A DNA stretch of 64,000 nucleotides from NCBI GenBank assembly GCA_963931865.1, contig OZ007508.1, positions 18,244,762-18,308,761 of the forward strand, read 5' to 3'. Made by a program: the position numbers and the translations under genes. Origin of the DNA: Axinella damicornis (Eukaryota; Porifera; Demospongiae; Axinellida; Axinellidae). Shown here piece by piece: positions 13,198 through 20,400 of this stretch; position 1 is the first letter of the stretch; every line of letters starts with the position of its first letter. The notes beneath the pieces were generated by a model. The model saw nothing but the letters and a program-made list of their open reading frames with translations. It had not been told where the DNA came from and ran no database searches.

Positions 13198-15679
13198 TAG
13201 CCAAGCAGCTGTGCATCTGATCGCAGCCCTACCCCATTAACTGAGAAGAATGGTTAACTTTTAGCTGTGTGTCCCACAGAGGTGACACTAGCCTCATTCC
13301 CAGGCCGTCCAGGAGGCCTGAGAACGAGGCTAAGATGACACACACCCACCAAGGAAGGGGAATGGTCCGACCTATCCTTCCCAGGAAATGGAAGACAGAC
13401 TGACGACGATCTTACCTCCAATCGGTATCTCCATCATCCCAAGTTCGTAGAAGGCAGCATTGCCCTCACAGCAAATCACCTGGGCGGAGAGGAACAGGTC
13501 GGGGAAGGTACTGAGGTACCATACAGCAAAGTGGCCATACAGTGCATTGTCGTATAACACATCATTGCCCAGGCATAAACTCAGGTATACACAGTACCTA
13601 CACGTGCATGCACACCAGCACACACACCCCCCCCCCCCCCCCCCCCCACCACCACACACACTCACACAGCCACACAGCCCCATCCTACCAGCTTGTTCCC
13701 ATTAGCACTGGTATCAGGGGAGCCCCTCCGGTCCACAAACATACAGTCGATTGAGTTCCCGTCTGCAGCCAGCAACCTCGCACGATGGGCATCATACTGC
13801 GTGTGTTAGGGTGATACACATGCACCAAATAAACACATCACACACACACACCTACGTGCAGGTACATTCACATACACACACCCTCACATTCACATACACA
13901 CACCCACCCTCACATTCATATGCACCACCCTCACATTCACAGACACACACCCTCACATTCACATGCACACACCCTCACATTCACATGCACACACCCTCAC
14001 GTTCACAGACACACACCCTCAACATTCACAGACACACTGCACGCACCTTTCTCTTGTAGCGAGCTCGTCCCATTGACAAGCCATCAGCTAATGGAAGGGA
14101 CACACAAACACAGTGTGAGTATATGACTTGTCCGCTCTGCGTTTAATTGGTCAACACATAGGTATACTAACTTTGTTGCATCATAAAAGTTTGCCATCAA
14201 ATGTGTATTCACCTGCAGAATGTCTGTACTATTAATCTGGGGATGGCCCCCTTGAAAGATGACATCTCTGTTTAGCTTGAGTAAAAGCCAAGTCAAACAC
14301 AACTGCCAACAGTAGTTGACATAGATTATTCAAATTCTTAAACTGTGTTATCACTCCACCCATTGCTCGTAATGGAGAGCGGACAATGACAGCTGCTTAC
14401 AGTTGCTGTGGAGGTCATCCCACACATATACCTGTGCGAATCCTGCAATCAACACATCCTTCGTTGGCTCACACTCCCACAGTGTGCGAACATACAGCTA
14501 CATACACACTCGTTACACCCGAGACTTACCCACAACCAGGTTGTAGACAGCCAATGAACCAGGGTAGATTAGTCTCCTAGCAACATAGTGGGCAGCAACA
14601 AACCTGAGGAAAACGGGGCCAGCAGAAAAGTGGCGTAACCTGGACAGAGTCTGTTTCAGAATGAGTCATATGTACCTGGCTGCACTGATGGGTAGTCTAA
14701 TGATCCTTTCCATGATGCCACGTCTCCGGGCGCTCATCATCCTGCGGGGTCTGGGAACAAGGAAGGAGAGGGAATACATCATGGCGGGAGTGAGGGAGGG
14801 AGGGGGAGAGGGAGGGAGGGAGGGAGGGAGGGAGGGAGGGAGGGAGGGAGGGAGGGAGGGAGGGAGGGAGGGAGGGAGGGAGGGAGGGAGGGAGGGAGGA
14901 AGGGAGGGAGGGAGGGAGGGAATATATCATGGAGGGAGTGAGGGAGGGAGGGGGAGAGGGAGGGAGGGAGGGAGGGAGGGATGGATGGAGGGAGGGAGGG
15001 AGGGAGGGAGGGAGGGAGGGAGGGAGGGAGGGAGGGATGGAGGGATGGAGGGAGGGAGGGAGGGAGGGAGGGAGGGAGGGAGGGAGGGAGGGAGGGAGGG
15101 AGGGAGGGAGGGAGGGAGGGAGGGAGAGGGAGGGAGATGGCGAGAAGAATGCTTCTCTTACTTGACAGTGGAGTCATTGTGACGGAATGTCACAGGGTGG
15201 GCCACCATCTCAAAGTCAAACCCCCCAATGCCAGTGCTCCGAGCCTGCATCAGTCCACCACACAGAGAGAGATGAAACCACTCATATTCCAGATTACAAT
15301 CCTCACCAGGTGGGATAGTGTGTACATACAATGTATGTTCGCTAATAACACTTGTTCTCCCTGTACCTCAACAGGGCCAATCTTGGTCTTAAGTCCTCTG
15401 GCAGTATTCCACGACTTCAGAAAGTCAACGTATGACTTATTCCTGAACCTCCCCACACCTGCAAGATAAACATGACCTTTCAAGGCGGCATATTGTGATG
15501 TTACATTTCAGTAGACACATAGTGGGCCGCAAAGTGACTGCCATAGAATAAGAGGAAGCCACTGACTGTTAGACATGATCAGTCTCTCACCTCTTGCAAC
15601 GTATGCCAGGGAGAACGAGATGGGGATAAATGCCAGGGTGCGGAGAGCAGACAGCACTCCTGCGACTGATGGCACTCCT

Positions 15680-15714
<35 letters not shown>

Positions 15715-17268
15715 GAGAGGGGAGGCTTATAAGGTAGACAAAAGTGATCCTAAAAGAATATCACAACTCTATTTTTAGAATGCAATGTCATTCCAGAAAG
15801 TGGCATTTGCTAAGGCACAAGTCTCCTGCACACACGCATCAAATCACATACTCTATCCAATAATTGTGGTGCCGTTTTTCAGGTGCGGTCACAAATAAGC
15901 TGTCCCCGTTGCAGTCTTACAAGTGTAAATGCAATGATAATCACAAAGTCTCTCTTAGTCATGTGCCCCTCACTCACCATGGCGAACAAGAAAGTAGACA
16001 AAATAAAAGGGAGAGGTATAGAAGGCGAAGGAACAAATCAGTCGTGCCTACAGCAGGGGAGAGGGGGAGAGAGGATCATATGACATGCACGACATAAGAT
16101 ACATACATCATCAACAATTACATCACATATTTCAGGGATCACATGATCCACAGGTAACTTACAGCAAGGATCACATGATCAGCATACTTCTCAAATTTGT
16201 TTGGCACATATTGCACCCCCTATGAATAATGAAGATAATCTCTGACACAGAAACAAGTATTAAACTGTGGGCCACCATAATATATACACTGTATAGCAGC
16301 TCACTTCAGAGTGCTGGGGGGCAATGTACCCAATACAGAACTCCTTCCTAGCACAGACAAAGTGTGGGGGAGAGGGGGGGACAATCCTTTAGAGCAATGC
16401 TTCCTCTACGAAAACGGGAGAGGGTCCGAATACACAAACTATGTCCTGCTTCACTAGATAGTTCGGCCAAACCACATTGCAGCATTCAGTCACATGATCG
16501 CATTACATCATCATCATTATACAAACAATAAAGTTCTGATAATGCTAACTAAGAGCCAAAACTTCTTAGCTCTACTCCTCGGAGAGTGCAAACACTCGCA
16601 CAGATAATAATTCTCGGTCCCAGATCAAAACCAACCAACCTCAGCGTAGATCGCAATGGTAGGAGGTGGCTCTATGAATGTGATCAACATGGGCAACTTT
16701 CATTCTTGGTTTGATCAACAGTATGACCGTAGGGGAGCCACGGTGGTCACTGTTTTACAGAATGGAACCGACCACATGGAACTCCTCACTGCAATGTCTA
16801 ACTTCCACAAACTGTATATCAATAGATAGAGCTTGACGAGCCACACACTGGTACACATACAGCTAGAACTTGAAGGTTAGCATAAGAGTTATGGCCAGGT
16901 ATAGCCATATGCAAGCTTCCACCCACGTAACTTCGTAGAAGTCAGGTCAAATTCTAAGATAGAATAAGGGCACCAGTGTGTAGGGCTCGTCCAGCTCTAT
17001 GTAGTGATCCATTGCAGTGAGGAATTACATAGATGTTCAAGTGGTACGGTCCGTTCCGTAAATCCACAGAATTACGATGCGTTGATCGATGATCATCTCT
17101 AATAAGAGACCACCCACAACAGAAAATAAACTGCACAGCTAACCTTACCTCGTTGGTCAATCCCAGGAAGTACTGCCTCCTCACGCGGGGACCTGTGATA
17201 CACTGGAACAGTCTGATGACCGCAGATGTCTTGCCTCCCTGCTCTCGGAGTCGATCTAGCTCGTCCAT
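480..17268 (-). CDS. ABHD16A: ABHD16-like alpha/beta-hydrolase, spliced, C-terminal end not found
   Basis: Membrane phosphatidylserine lipase family (makes lyso-PS at the ER in vertebrates). Exons read 5' to 3' on the minus strand: 17149-17268, 16163-16219, 15978-16047, 15591-15677, 15367-15458, 15162-15244, 14676-14750, 14530-14603, 14047-14087, 13689-13796, 13416-13479, 12447-12496, 11944-12055, 9161-9217, 1345-1401, 879-942, 656-709, 480-576. All have GT-AG borders and add up in one frame to 454 codons; the human protein is 558 aa. Recognisable pieces are a TM pair (exons 3-4), IDCMFVDRRG, VICCEGNAAFYE, GYSVVGWNHPGF, the nucleophile elbow AWSIGGY (Ser, split by the 11944/9217 junction), VVDATFDDIFPLV, LNVAEQICRYQGPVLLVRR and the acid Asp in YDEMMS. 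The last ~90 residues with the catalytic His were not found at 1-479. They may lie left of the window, or the final donor (GTGTGTGG) may be wrong; a GTACAG donor about 39 nt upstream in the same exon is an alternative. Two introns host other loci (see the SRPBCC genes and tRNA-like units). Start chosen at the first Met of exon 1, only 163 bp from the divergent P450 start codon. Confidence 0.9.
762..826. repeat. Short hairpin repeat, CAAGAG...CTCTTG type
   Basis: Near-perfect inverted repeat: ATGATGACATCATTGTCATT on the left is answered by its complement on the right, with CAAGAG/CTCTTG at the ends. It lies in an ABHD16 intron. A related hairpin with the same ATGATGACATCATT core is at about 7607-7676, so this is a small dispersed foldback family. 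Confidence 0.7.
1549..1705. repeat. 40-bp minisatellite, 4 units
   Basis: Four head-to-tail copies of a 40-bp unit beginning TGTGACACTGCATGGTGGTC; the first three are identical and the last decays at its end. It lies inside the large ABHD16 intron. Confidence 0.95.
1723..1991. repeat. ~78-bp tandem repeat, 3 full units plus a partial
   Basis: Repeats of a unit containing TTGAAACTACCTCAGTGCAT and GCAGCAGTATTGGAT. A short internal partial unit lies at about 1879-1912. It directly follows the 40-bp minisatellite in the same ABHD16 intron. Confidence 0.9.
2239..2349 (+). promoter_or_regulatory. Upstream block of SRPBCC copy 1
   Basis: Contains GGGCGGG (about 2248-2254), the AGTGAATATTGG stretch and GATAGCTTCTTTCAAGAGTG. 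The first two match the block before copy 5 and the last matches the block before copy 3. The order GC-box, AT-rich stretch, GAT(A)AGCTTC, start codon recurs before several copies, so this is probably the proximal promoter and 5'UTR (inference). Confidence 0.45.
2350..2898 (+). CDS. SRPBCC/START-like membrane-anchored protein, copy 1
   Basis: Intronless 182-aa protein. Residues ~7-26 (CVILVALVAVLAYFG) form a signal anchor after a short Cys-rich head (MACSTRCC). Residues ~28-180 read like the SRPBCC fold: the opening strand VSFEFSVSDI, the helix DPQTVFELFRDPKSLPTFNP that matches the 'pekVfellsDpe.lp.wnP' signature, GGVEVVQFTLPVFW, TWTIDPKSLSI, KWTFAPG, and a long C-terminal helix (FLAGIFKDVHMEMVQTVKRV). 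SRPBCC proteins bind hydrophobic ligands; the ligand is unknown. Start set at ATG 2350, the Met common to all five copies; no ATG lies just upstream in frame. It is the first of five tandem paralogues in an antisense ABHD16 intron. Confidence 0.85.
   Translation: MACSTRCCVILVALVAVLAYFGLQKTTVSFEFSVSDIKSDPQTVFELFRDPKSLPTFNPLMDKDLHKVEIVSIENRAGGVEVVQFTLPVFWKLRVSVTWTIDPKSLSIDSDVTDPFGILTVAHEKWTFAPGKSEEGSVCTVMAESTRFTVPRILAFLAGIFKDVHMEMVQTVKRVAESRQKD
3568..3685 (+). promoter_or_regulatory. Upstream block of SRPBCC copy 2
   Basis: Just before this block are GGGCGGGAGT (about 3503) and ATTAGACAAAGTTCAAGTAT. The block itself has GTGTGGCTTATAGCTGG. The same succession precedes copies 3, 4 and 5 and suggests a duplicated proximal promoter. 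In this copy a foldback repeat (3586-3659) has inserted between the TATAGCT motif and the start codon. Confidence 0.5.
3586..3659. mobile_element. Foldback MITE-like repeat (TAGCCTCG...CGAGGCTA)
   Basis: Inverted repeat with ends TAGCCTCGTACCCAGGCC and the complementary GGCCTGGGTACGAGGCTA. It belongs to the dispersed family seen throughout the window. Confidence 0.8.
3698..4243 (+). CDS. SRPBCC/START-like membrane-anchored protein, copy 2
   Basis: Intronless 181-aa paralogue of copy 1 (an in-frame ATG at 3686 could add four residues). The signal anchor and first ~45 residues are nearly identical to copy 1. It has lost a few residues in the loop after the first helix: SLPTVDKDLHK here against SLPTFNPLMDKDLHK in copy 1. 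The core strands (GGVEVVQFTLPVFWKLRAS, TWRIDPNSLSI) and the C-terminal helix are kept, so it is probably functional. It ends RQQQGE-stop. Confidence 0.83.
   Translation: MACSTRCCVILVALVAVLAYFGLQKTTVSFEFSVSDIKSDPQTVFELFRDPKSLPTVDKDLHKVEIVSIENRDGGVEVVQFTLPVFWKLRASSTWRIDPNSLSIDADVTDPFGILALVQKWTFALDKSEEGGVRTSMAESTQFTVPWILAFLGVTRSTKDLHLEMVQTVKTVAESRQQQGE
4795..4939 (+). promoter_or_regulatory. Upstream block of SRPBCC copy 3
   Basis: Shared motifs in order: AGAACAATCACGATTAGACA, AAAGTTCAAATAACTATGCA, GGTGTGGCTTTATAGCTGGA, then GATAGCTTC-like AATAGCTTCTTTCAAGAGTG and GTGACTGAGCACGGGACA abutting the ATG. It matches the regions before copies 1, 2, 4 and 5. Confidence 0.5.
4940..5503 (+). CDS. SRPBCC/START-like membrane-anchored protein, copy 3
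   Basis: Intronless 187-aa paralogue. Same head and anchor (MACSTRCC, then CVILVALVAVLAYFG), then VSFEFSVSDINSDPQTVFEL, GGVEVVQFTVPIFW, TWSIDPNSLSI, VKWTFAPD and a C-terminal amphipathic helix with a longer, charged tail (KEQRREE). Closest to copies 1 and 2 in the first two thirds. Start at the conserved ATG; the upstream in-frame codon is GTG and is not expected to serve in an animal gene. Confidence 0.85.
   Translation: MACSTRCCVILVALVAVLAYFGLQKTTVSFEFSVSDINSDPQTVFELFRDPKSIPTVNPLYDKDLHKVEIASIENRDGGVEVVQFTVPIFWKIKASATWSIDPNSLSIDSDLTNLFGTMILAHVKWTFAPDKSEEGSVRTVVTESCQFTAPWILAFLAGISENVHLEMVQTVKTVAESRLKEQRREE
5504..6240. other. Intergenic spacer between SRPBCC copies 3 and 4
   Basis: Holds a half foldback repeat ending GGCCTGGGAATGAGGCTA (to 5572) and a poly(G) run of about 30 nt (about 5890-5919), with otherwise unremarkable sequence. 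No coding signal seen. Confidence 0.6.
6235..6358 (+). promoter_or_regulatory. Upstream block of SRPBCC copy 4
   Basis: GGGTGGGCGGGAGTGGAATA, ACTAAATTCAAATATACTGG, GGTGTGACTCGATAGCTTGC and finally GTGTGACTGAGCACGGGACA directly before ATG. Same motif order as before copies 2, 3 and 5. Confidence 0.5.
6359..6907 (+). CDS. SRPBCC/START-like membrane-anchored protein, copy 4
   Basis: Intronless 182-aa paralogue. The first ~45 residues are almost identical to copies 1-3, but the rest is a second subtype shared with copy 5: LPNIHPMLTKGRDKVEVLST, EEQAGGVEVVHFNLP, SITWVIDPSSLSIDSKF, LKWTFVPDE, MTESTKVTSPKILAF. This two-part similarity points to homogenisation of the 5' end (see findings). Ligand unknown. 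Confidence 0.84.
   Translation: MACSTRCCVILVALVAVLAYFGLQKTTVSFEFSVSDIKSDPQTVFELFRDPEYLPNIHPMLTKGRDKVEVLSTEEQAGGVEVVHFNLPSYRYFQTSITWVIDPSSLSIDSKFIGPLGIVNGRLKWTFVPDESEGNVRTKMTESTKVTSPKILAFAANKIRDSHLGLVQALKEVVESRQKEQL
6908..7810. other. Spacer between SRPBCC copies 4 and 5
   Basis: Has a GATA microsatellite patch (about 7044-7057), a low-complexity stretch with no coding signal, and a hairpin at 7607-7676. I see no gene. Confidence 0.55.
7607..7676. repeat. Short hairpin repeat, second copy of CAAGAG family
   Basis: Inverted repeat GCAGCAAGAGTGCATGATGA against its near complement; core ATGATGACATCATT as in the repeat at 762-826. It lies upstream of SRPBCC copy 5. Confidence 0.65.
7816..7942 (+). 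promoter_or_regulatory. Upstream block of SRPBCC copy 5
   Basis: GGAGTGGGTGGGTATAGGAC, AGTGAATATAATCA, GAAGTTCAAATATCAACAGG, GCGTGGCTCTATAGCC, then GTGTGACTGAGCACGGGACC next to ATG. Same motif order as before copies 2-4. Confidence 0.5.
7943..8494 (+). CDS. SRPBCC/START-like membrane-anchored protein, copy 5
   Basis: Intronless 183-aa paralogue, closest to copy 4 outside the shared N-terminus (LPSIHPMLTKGRDKVEVLST, SITWVIDPSSLSIDSKV, FVPDESDGRSVQT). The head differs by one residue (MACRTRCC). A KRTFVPD strand replaces KWTFVPD, losing the Trp found in the other four copies. The C-terminal helix has a Lys/Glu-rich end (SRQKEQP). No frame damage. Confidence 0.84.
   Translation: MACRTRCCVILVALVAVLAYFGLQKTTVSFKFSVSDIKSDPQTVFELFRDPKDLPSIHPMLTKGRDKVEVLSTEEQAGGVEVVHFTIPSFWFFRTSITWVIDPSSLSIDSKVTGPLSIMNGHVKRTFVPDESDGRSVQTKMTESTEITSPKILAYAANAIMDSHLGLVQTFKEVVESRQKEQP
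8704..8832. repeat. ~30-bp minisatellite, about 4 units
   Basis: Tandem units built on GAGCTAGCTGGGGCCAGCTG followed by TACTA; the unit itself contains AGCTGG/CCAGCT palindromes. It lies in the ABHD16 intron after the SRPBCC array. Confidence 0.9.
9105..9160. repeat. GACA microsatellite at a splice donor
   Basis: Imperfect (GACA)n on the plus strand. On the minus strand it is (TGTC)n beginning exactly at the donor of the ABHD16 exon 9161-9217, so that donor is GTCTCT. Confidence 0.85.
9470..9581 (+). ncRNA. tRNA-like unit A
   Basis: First and most diverged of five units. Outer arms GCTGG/CCAGC, then GTGGATA pairing perfectly with TATCCAC, then TTC/GAA. A T-arm CCCAG-TTCAAAT-CTGGG (7-nt loop) follows, with an oligo-T tract TTTTCCTTTTTTTT about 15 nt after the fold. 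D-arm and anticodon arm are not clear. Upstream, three degenerate copies of the left flank (GCTGGCTAYGTTAGGTG) repeat every ~60 bp from about 9295. Confidence 0.45.
10199..10310 (+). ncRNA. tRNA-like unit B
   Basis: tRNA-like core 10219-10287. TTCGC pairs with GCGAA; there is an A-box-like TATCATAGTGG, anticodon stem TTAGA/TCTAA with a 6-nt loop, and T-arm CCGGG-TTCGATT-CCCGG (consensus B box GGTTCGATTCC). The core sits inside extra arms GTGGA/TCCAC and TGCTGG/CCAGCA. TATAAATA lies about 44 bp upstream (10168-10175) and T5 runs about 20 nt downstream. These are the marks of a Pol III unit; RNA function is inferred only. Confidence 0.5.
10541..10652 (+). ncRNA. tRNA-like unit C
   Basis: Core 10561-10629. 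D-arm TCAT-ATGGT-ATGA; anticodon arm TTAGA-CTGAAGA-TCTAA with a 7-nt loop (GAA in the anticodon position, 10592-10594); T-arm CCAGG-TTCGATT-CCTGG. TATAAATA at 10511-10518; oligo-T (TTTTATCTTTTT) just after the fold. The acceptor-like stem TTCGC/ACGAA has one mismatch. Confidence 0.5.
10942..11054 (+). ncRNA. tRNA-like unit D
   Basis: Core 10963-11031. TTCGT pairs perfectly with ACGAA, where unit B has TTCGC/GCGAA: a compensatory change. D-arm as in unit C; anticodon arm TTAGA-CTGTCGC-TCTAA (GTC in the anticodon position, 10994-10996); T-arm CCAGG-TTCAATT-CCTGG. TATAAATA at 10913-10920; TTTTTCCCCTTTTT downstream. A truncated copy of the left flank lies at about 10853-10883. Confidence 0.5.
11327..11438 (+). 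ncRNA. tRNA-like unit E
   Basis: Core 11347-11417. Anticodon arm TTACA-ATTGGGC-TGTAA differs from the TTAGA/TCTAA stem of the other units on both sides, which keeps pairing; TGG stands at 11380-11382. D-arm TCAT-AATGGTT-ATGA; T-arm CCAGG-TTCGATT-CCTGG. TATAAAT about 46 bp upstream. A right-flank remnant (CCACAGACGCAATCTAGCC) follows at 11879-11897. Confidence 0.5.
11730..11824. mobile_element. Foldback repeat, TAGTCTSRTTCCCAGACC subfamily
   Basis: Ends TAGTCTGATTCCCAGACC and GGTCTGGGACCGAGATTA; the interior contains ATCCGTGCTGGG, shared with the repeats at 19064 and 63511. Confidence 0.7.
12679..12801. mobile_element. Foldback repeat in ABHD16 intron
   Basis: Arms CAAGGCCTTCTACACCTCCA and its near complement, ending GGCCTGGGAACGAGGCTA. 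The interior holds a duplicated CTACACCTCC stretch. Confidence 0.7.
12808..13105. repeat. ~160-bp direct duplication, diverged
   Basis: Two adjacent copies of a segment beginning GATCTAGGCCTWACAATAGC and ending ACTGACCCAA; intronic in ABHD16. Confidence 0.75.
13162..13197. repeat. Poly(C) run
   Basis: About 34 uninterrupted C on the plus strand, inside an ABHD16 intron. A second run (about 13627-13647) lies nearby. Confidence 0.95.
13289..13332. mobile_element. Foldback repeat, minimal (44 bp)
   Basis: TAGCCTCATTCCCAGGCC directly followed, after a tiny loop, by the complementary GGCCTGAGAACGAGGCTA: the shortest kind of copy in the window. Confidence 0.75.
13852..14040. repeat. CACA-rich microsatellite
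   Basis: Degenerate tandem repeat of CCCTCACATTCACAKRCACA within an ABHD16 intron. Confidence 0.9.
14787..15140. repeat. (GGGA)n satellite, ~350 bp
   Basis: Long GGGA tetranucleotide tract with a few interruptions (GAATATATCATGG, GGATGGATGG). It fills most of the ABHD16 intron between exons 15162-15244 and 14676-14750. Conceptual Gly-Arg-Glu or Leu-Pro-Ser translations are not genes. Confidence 0.97.
15678..15711. repeat. Poly(G) run forming a splice-acceptor tract
   Basis: About 31 G on the plus strand. On the minus strand it is an unbroken C tract ending in AG at the start of the ABHD16 exon 15591-15677, so it stands where the polypyrimidine tract belongs. Confidence 0.9.
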
Positions 17269-17431
17269 ACTTGTCCCACGCCGTGCCTCAGTCTGGTTCC
17301 CAAACTAAACTGCCAAAACTGGAACCAGAGTAGCCACGCCTAGAAGTAGAGCTCTACTCCAAGGCGTGGCTACACTGCAGTCTCTGCTTCAAGGCTCGAT
17401 CGACCTCCTGACGAGGCAGAGGTTGTACCTT
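17269..17431. promoter_or_regulatory. Bidirectional promoter between ABHD16 and P450
   Basis: Only 163 bp separate the two divergent start codons. The centre (about 17330-17372) is an imperfect palindrome: GTAGCCACGCCT and AGGCGTGGCTAC flank GTAGAGCTCTAC, itself a perfect 12-bp palindrome. CACGCC/GGCGTG resembles GC/CACCC-box sites (inference). Confidence 0.6.
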
Positions 17432-20400
17432 ATGTCTGTTACTCTGTGTCGGTGCGCCAGCCGAGCTCAACTCCTGCTACTATGCCCCTGTGTAACCAGG
17501 AGACTGCCAGCTTGCACCACTACTACCACAGGGGCTGGATGGCCGGGGACTAGATCTTTGTCAACATCAGCCCTCACAGAGGCCAAGCCATTCAGTGAGG
17601 TCCCAGGTCCTCGCAGGCTACCTCTTGTGGGCAGTGCATTTTCATTTTTGTTGGAGATGAGCAGAAACATAAACGTACCCATCCGCGACGTACAGAAGGG
17701 ATTGATGCAGAAGTATGGTATGATATACCGGGCCAAGGTTCCAACAATCCCAGAGATTGTGTTCATTCACGAACCACAAGATGTAGACATGATGTTCAGG
17801 GCTGAGGGTAGGTATCCGAGCCGCGCACCATTCCAGCTATCGAAGCAAGTCAGGAACGAGCTGAAGTTGGAGATGGGGGTACTCCTCTCGTGAGTTTAGG
17901 GTTCTAATCCCAGCCTCACTCCCAGGCCATTCCCACTGCCAGTATTGATCACTTTCTGCAAAGCGATCAAATACTGGCAGTGGGAATGGCCTTGGAACGA
18001 GGTTCTCATTCGCATGCCATGTGGTCCGGCAGGAAGTAGGGCAATGGTACGGCCAGGGCCAGTGCTGAATGTGCATGCGAGTCCATTACCTATACTTAAA
18101 GTATGCACTTCCTGCCGGACCAATATCCACTTCCAATTTGTAGCAAACAAACTAAAATCATATTGCCCCATTCACCACTCCAGCATCCAATCAACAGTCC
18201 CAGGACTTAGTACAGTTACATACATGTACGCAGCTACCAGTGTCACGTGTTATGTTGCTGCTCTGCAGTGAAGGTGAGGAATGGCATCGCCAGCGAGTGC
18301 CAATGTCCAAGTTTGCCATGGTGCCCCGGAAGGTGGCTGAGTTTCACGAGGACTTCAACACCATCACTCTTGACCTGCTGAAGAAGATTCAACAGCAGAG
18401 GAGCCCTGAGACATACGTTGTCGGTGATATAGCTGAGCTTCTCTTCAAATGGTCCTTTGAATGTAAGTTTCACAGGTTATACCAGACCAATAATTAATCT
18501 GCTGTTGCACAGACTTGCTCAGTCCCAATTTTGGTGAAACTGAAAGTTTGGCTGGCATGGCATCCACATGCACCTCCAGGTTTGTATGCTAACAAGGGCG
18601 TATCGAGCCGCCAAAGGCGGCAAGATAGATGCTATACTATTACATTTGTACTTTCTTTAGTTAAGTTTGTTAATCCTTCACTCGTTTTCAAGCTGCAAAG
18701 ATCTGAGCAACTAGAAAATGATTCGCTCTGTCCTTACATATGTACCGCAGTCTCGGATACCATCAGGAGTGCCCTGATAATATCCCAATACAGAGAACCA
18801 CCTCCTATCAAGAACATGTGTTTCAACTAGCCTCATTCCCAGGTTCCCCCCTTCACTGCGCAAACAGGGGGGAGCCTGGGAATGAGGCTATGTTTCAACT
18901 GGCAAGCTTGTTAAGGTACACTGCAATCAATGTAGGATTAGCCTCACTTCCGTGCTCTTGACGGGGAGGGCCCATCAGACCAAAGCTAATTAAGGGGAGG
19001 GTTATGCCATGGCCTTCTGGGAATGAAGCTAATGTTGTGTACTGGTATAAGTATACCTTCCTTTAGTCTCGGTCCCAGACCCAAACCAACCCCAGCACGG
19101 ATCGCTTCCGCTTCCAGTGGTTTGGGTTTGGGACCGAGACTAACCTTCCTTGTGTTGTGTACCCACCTAGCTGTGAGTCGCTTTGTTCTTGGCAAGAGGA
19201 TGGGCTGTCTGAGTGACGAGGTGCCCCAGGACTGCCAGGAGCTGATCGACACCCTTCAAGAGTTGCTACTCAGCACTCAGCGTCTGATGACACGGCTACC
19301 TGTACACATCGTGTGGTCCACCAAAGAGTGGAAGTTTCTGAAGCAGAAAATGAAAATCCTTTATGATCTCTCTCTAAGACATGTGAAGGAGAAGTTGGAG
19401 GAGATCAGGGAGGAGGAGCATGGGAGAGCTCTGGAAGGAAGTGAAGCACCAGACAAAGTGGATCTCCTGACGTATCTTGTACTTTCCGGCAAGCAGAGTC
19501 TGGAAGAGGCAGCTACTAATGCAATTGACTTGATAACTGCTGGGATTGATACAGTAAGTTACTTTGTACAGAGTTTTCACACTGGTCCGTAGTGGTTGGC
19601 CCTAACCATCTCTCACTGTACTGCTAATGCACGACATTAGAAGCCTTTCCCTACACCAAGTCTCAGTTTAACCACTCCTCATGTCCGCTTGGGCAGAGCA
19701 CTGCTCAAGCGCCCAAGTGTGGTGTTGCAACAATCACCCTCCAGACATCAACACACACTGGTTTTATTATACCTTACAGACATCCTACACCCTGGCTTGG
19801 TGTCTGTACAACCTAGGGAGGAACCCAGAGGTCCAGGAGAAGCTACGCAGTGAGGTTCAGAGTGTTGTGGGCTCTGACAAGATGGTGACCCCAGCCCACA
19901 TTCACCAGATGCCATACCTCAGGGACTGCTTCAAGGAGTCACTGCGGTGAGGAAGAAGGATGATCTAAGAGTGAGGATAAGAGGGCAGCCATTGCACCAC
20001 CTCACTTGTAGCATGGCCATCAGAGGATACTGTAACTAGTGTACTTGGTGGATACCGTATGCTAAGTACGAGGAATCTTCAGCATTTCACTGGACTCTCT
20101 CCTCTCCCCCTACAGGCTATGCCCTATTGTTCCAGGTAATGCGAGATTCATCCAAGAAGATTTGGTCCTTTCTGGTTACAAAGTGCCATCAGGAGTAAGT
20201 ATGTTTGGTCAAGATAAAAGTTATGACAACCATTGCACTGGTAAAACTACCTGTAGATACGGGACTGGGCAGTCACTGTAAACATCAGAGCTGCTTCATG
20301 CATGTCAACACCATCCGCTTGCCCATTCGAGTCCGTGATGGGAACACTTGATGTTTCGTATTTGGCTTTTTCAGGAAGTAATGTAATATTCAAAAGTGAA

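Noticed and set aside
13857..14040. CRISPR-like array of regular CACATTCACA repeats
   Set aside because: No unique spacers; it is a plain microsatellite in a eukaryotic intron.
14084..14302. Possible ABHD16 exon (FQGGHPQINSTDILQ)
   Set aside because: Exons 14047-14087 and 14530-14603 join in phase without it and the peptide has no counterpart in the family.
14661..15469. Long Gly-Arg-Glu or Leu-Pro-Ser open frames on both strands
   Set aside because: They are translations of the (GGGA)n satellite inside an ABHD16 intron; frame openness follows from the 4-bp period lacking stops.
17148..17270. A separate small gene reading MDELDRLREQGGKT
   Set aside because: It joins in phase through a GTAAGG donor to the exon at 16163-16219 and matches the ABHD16 N-terminus, so it is exon 1.
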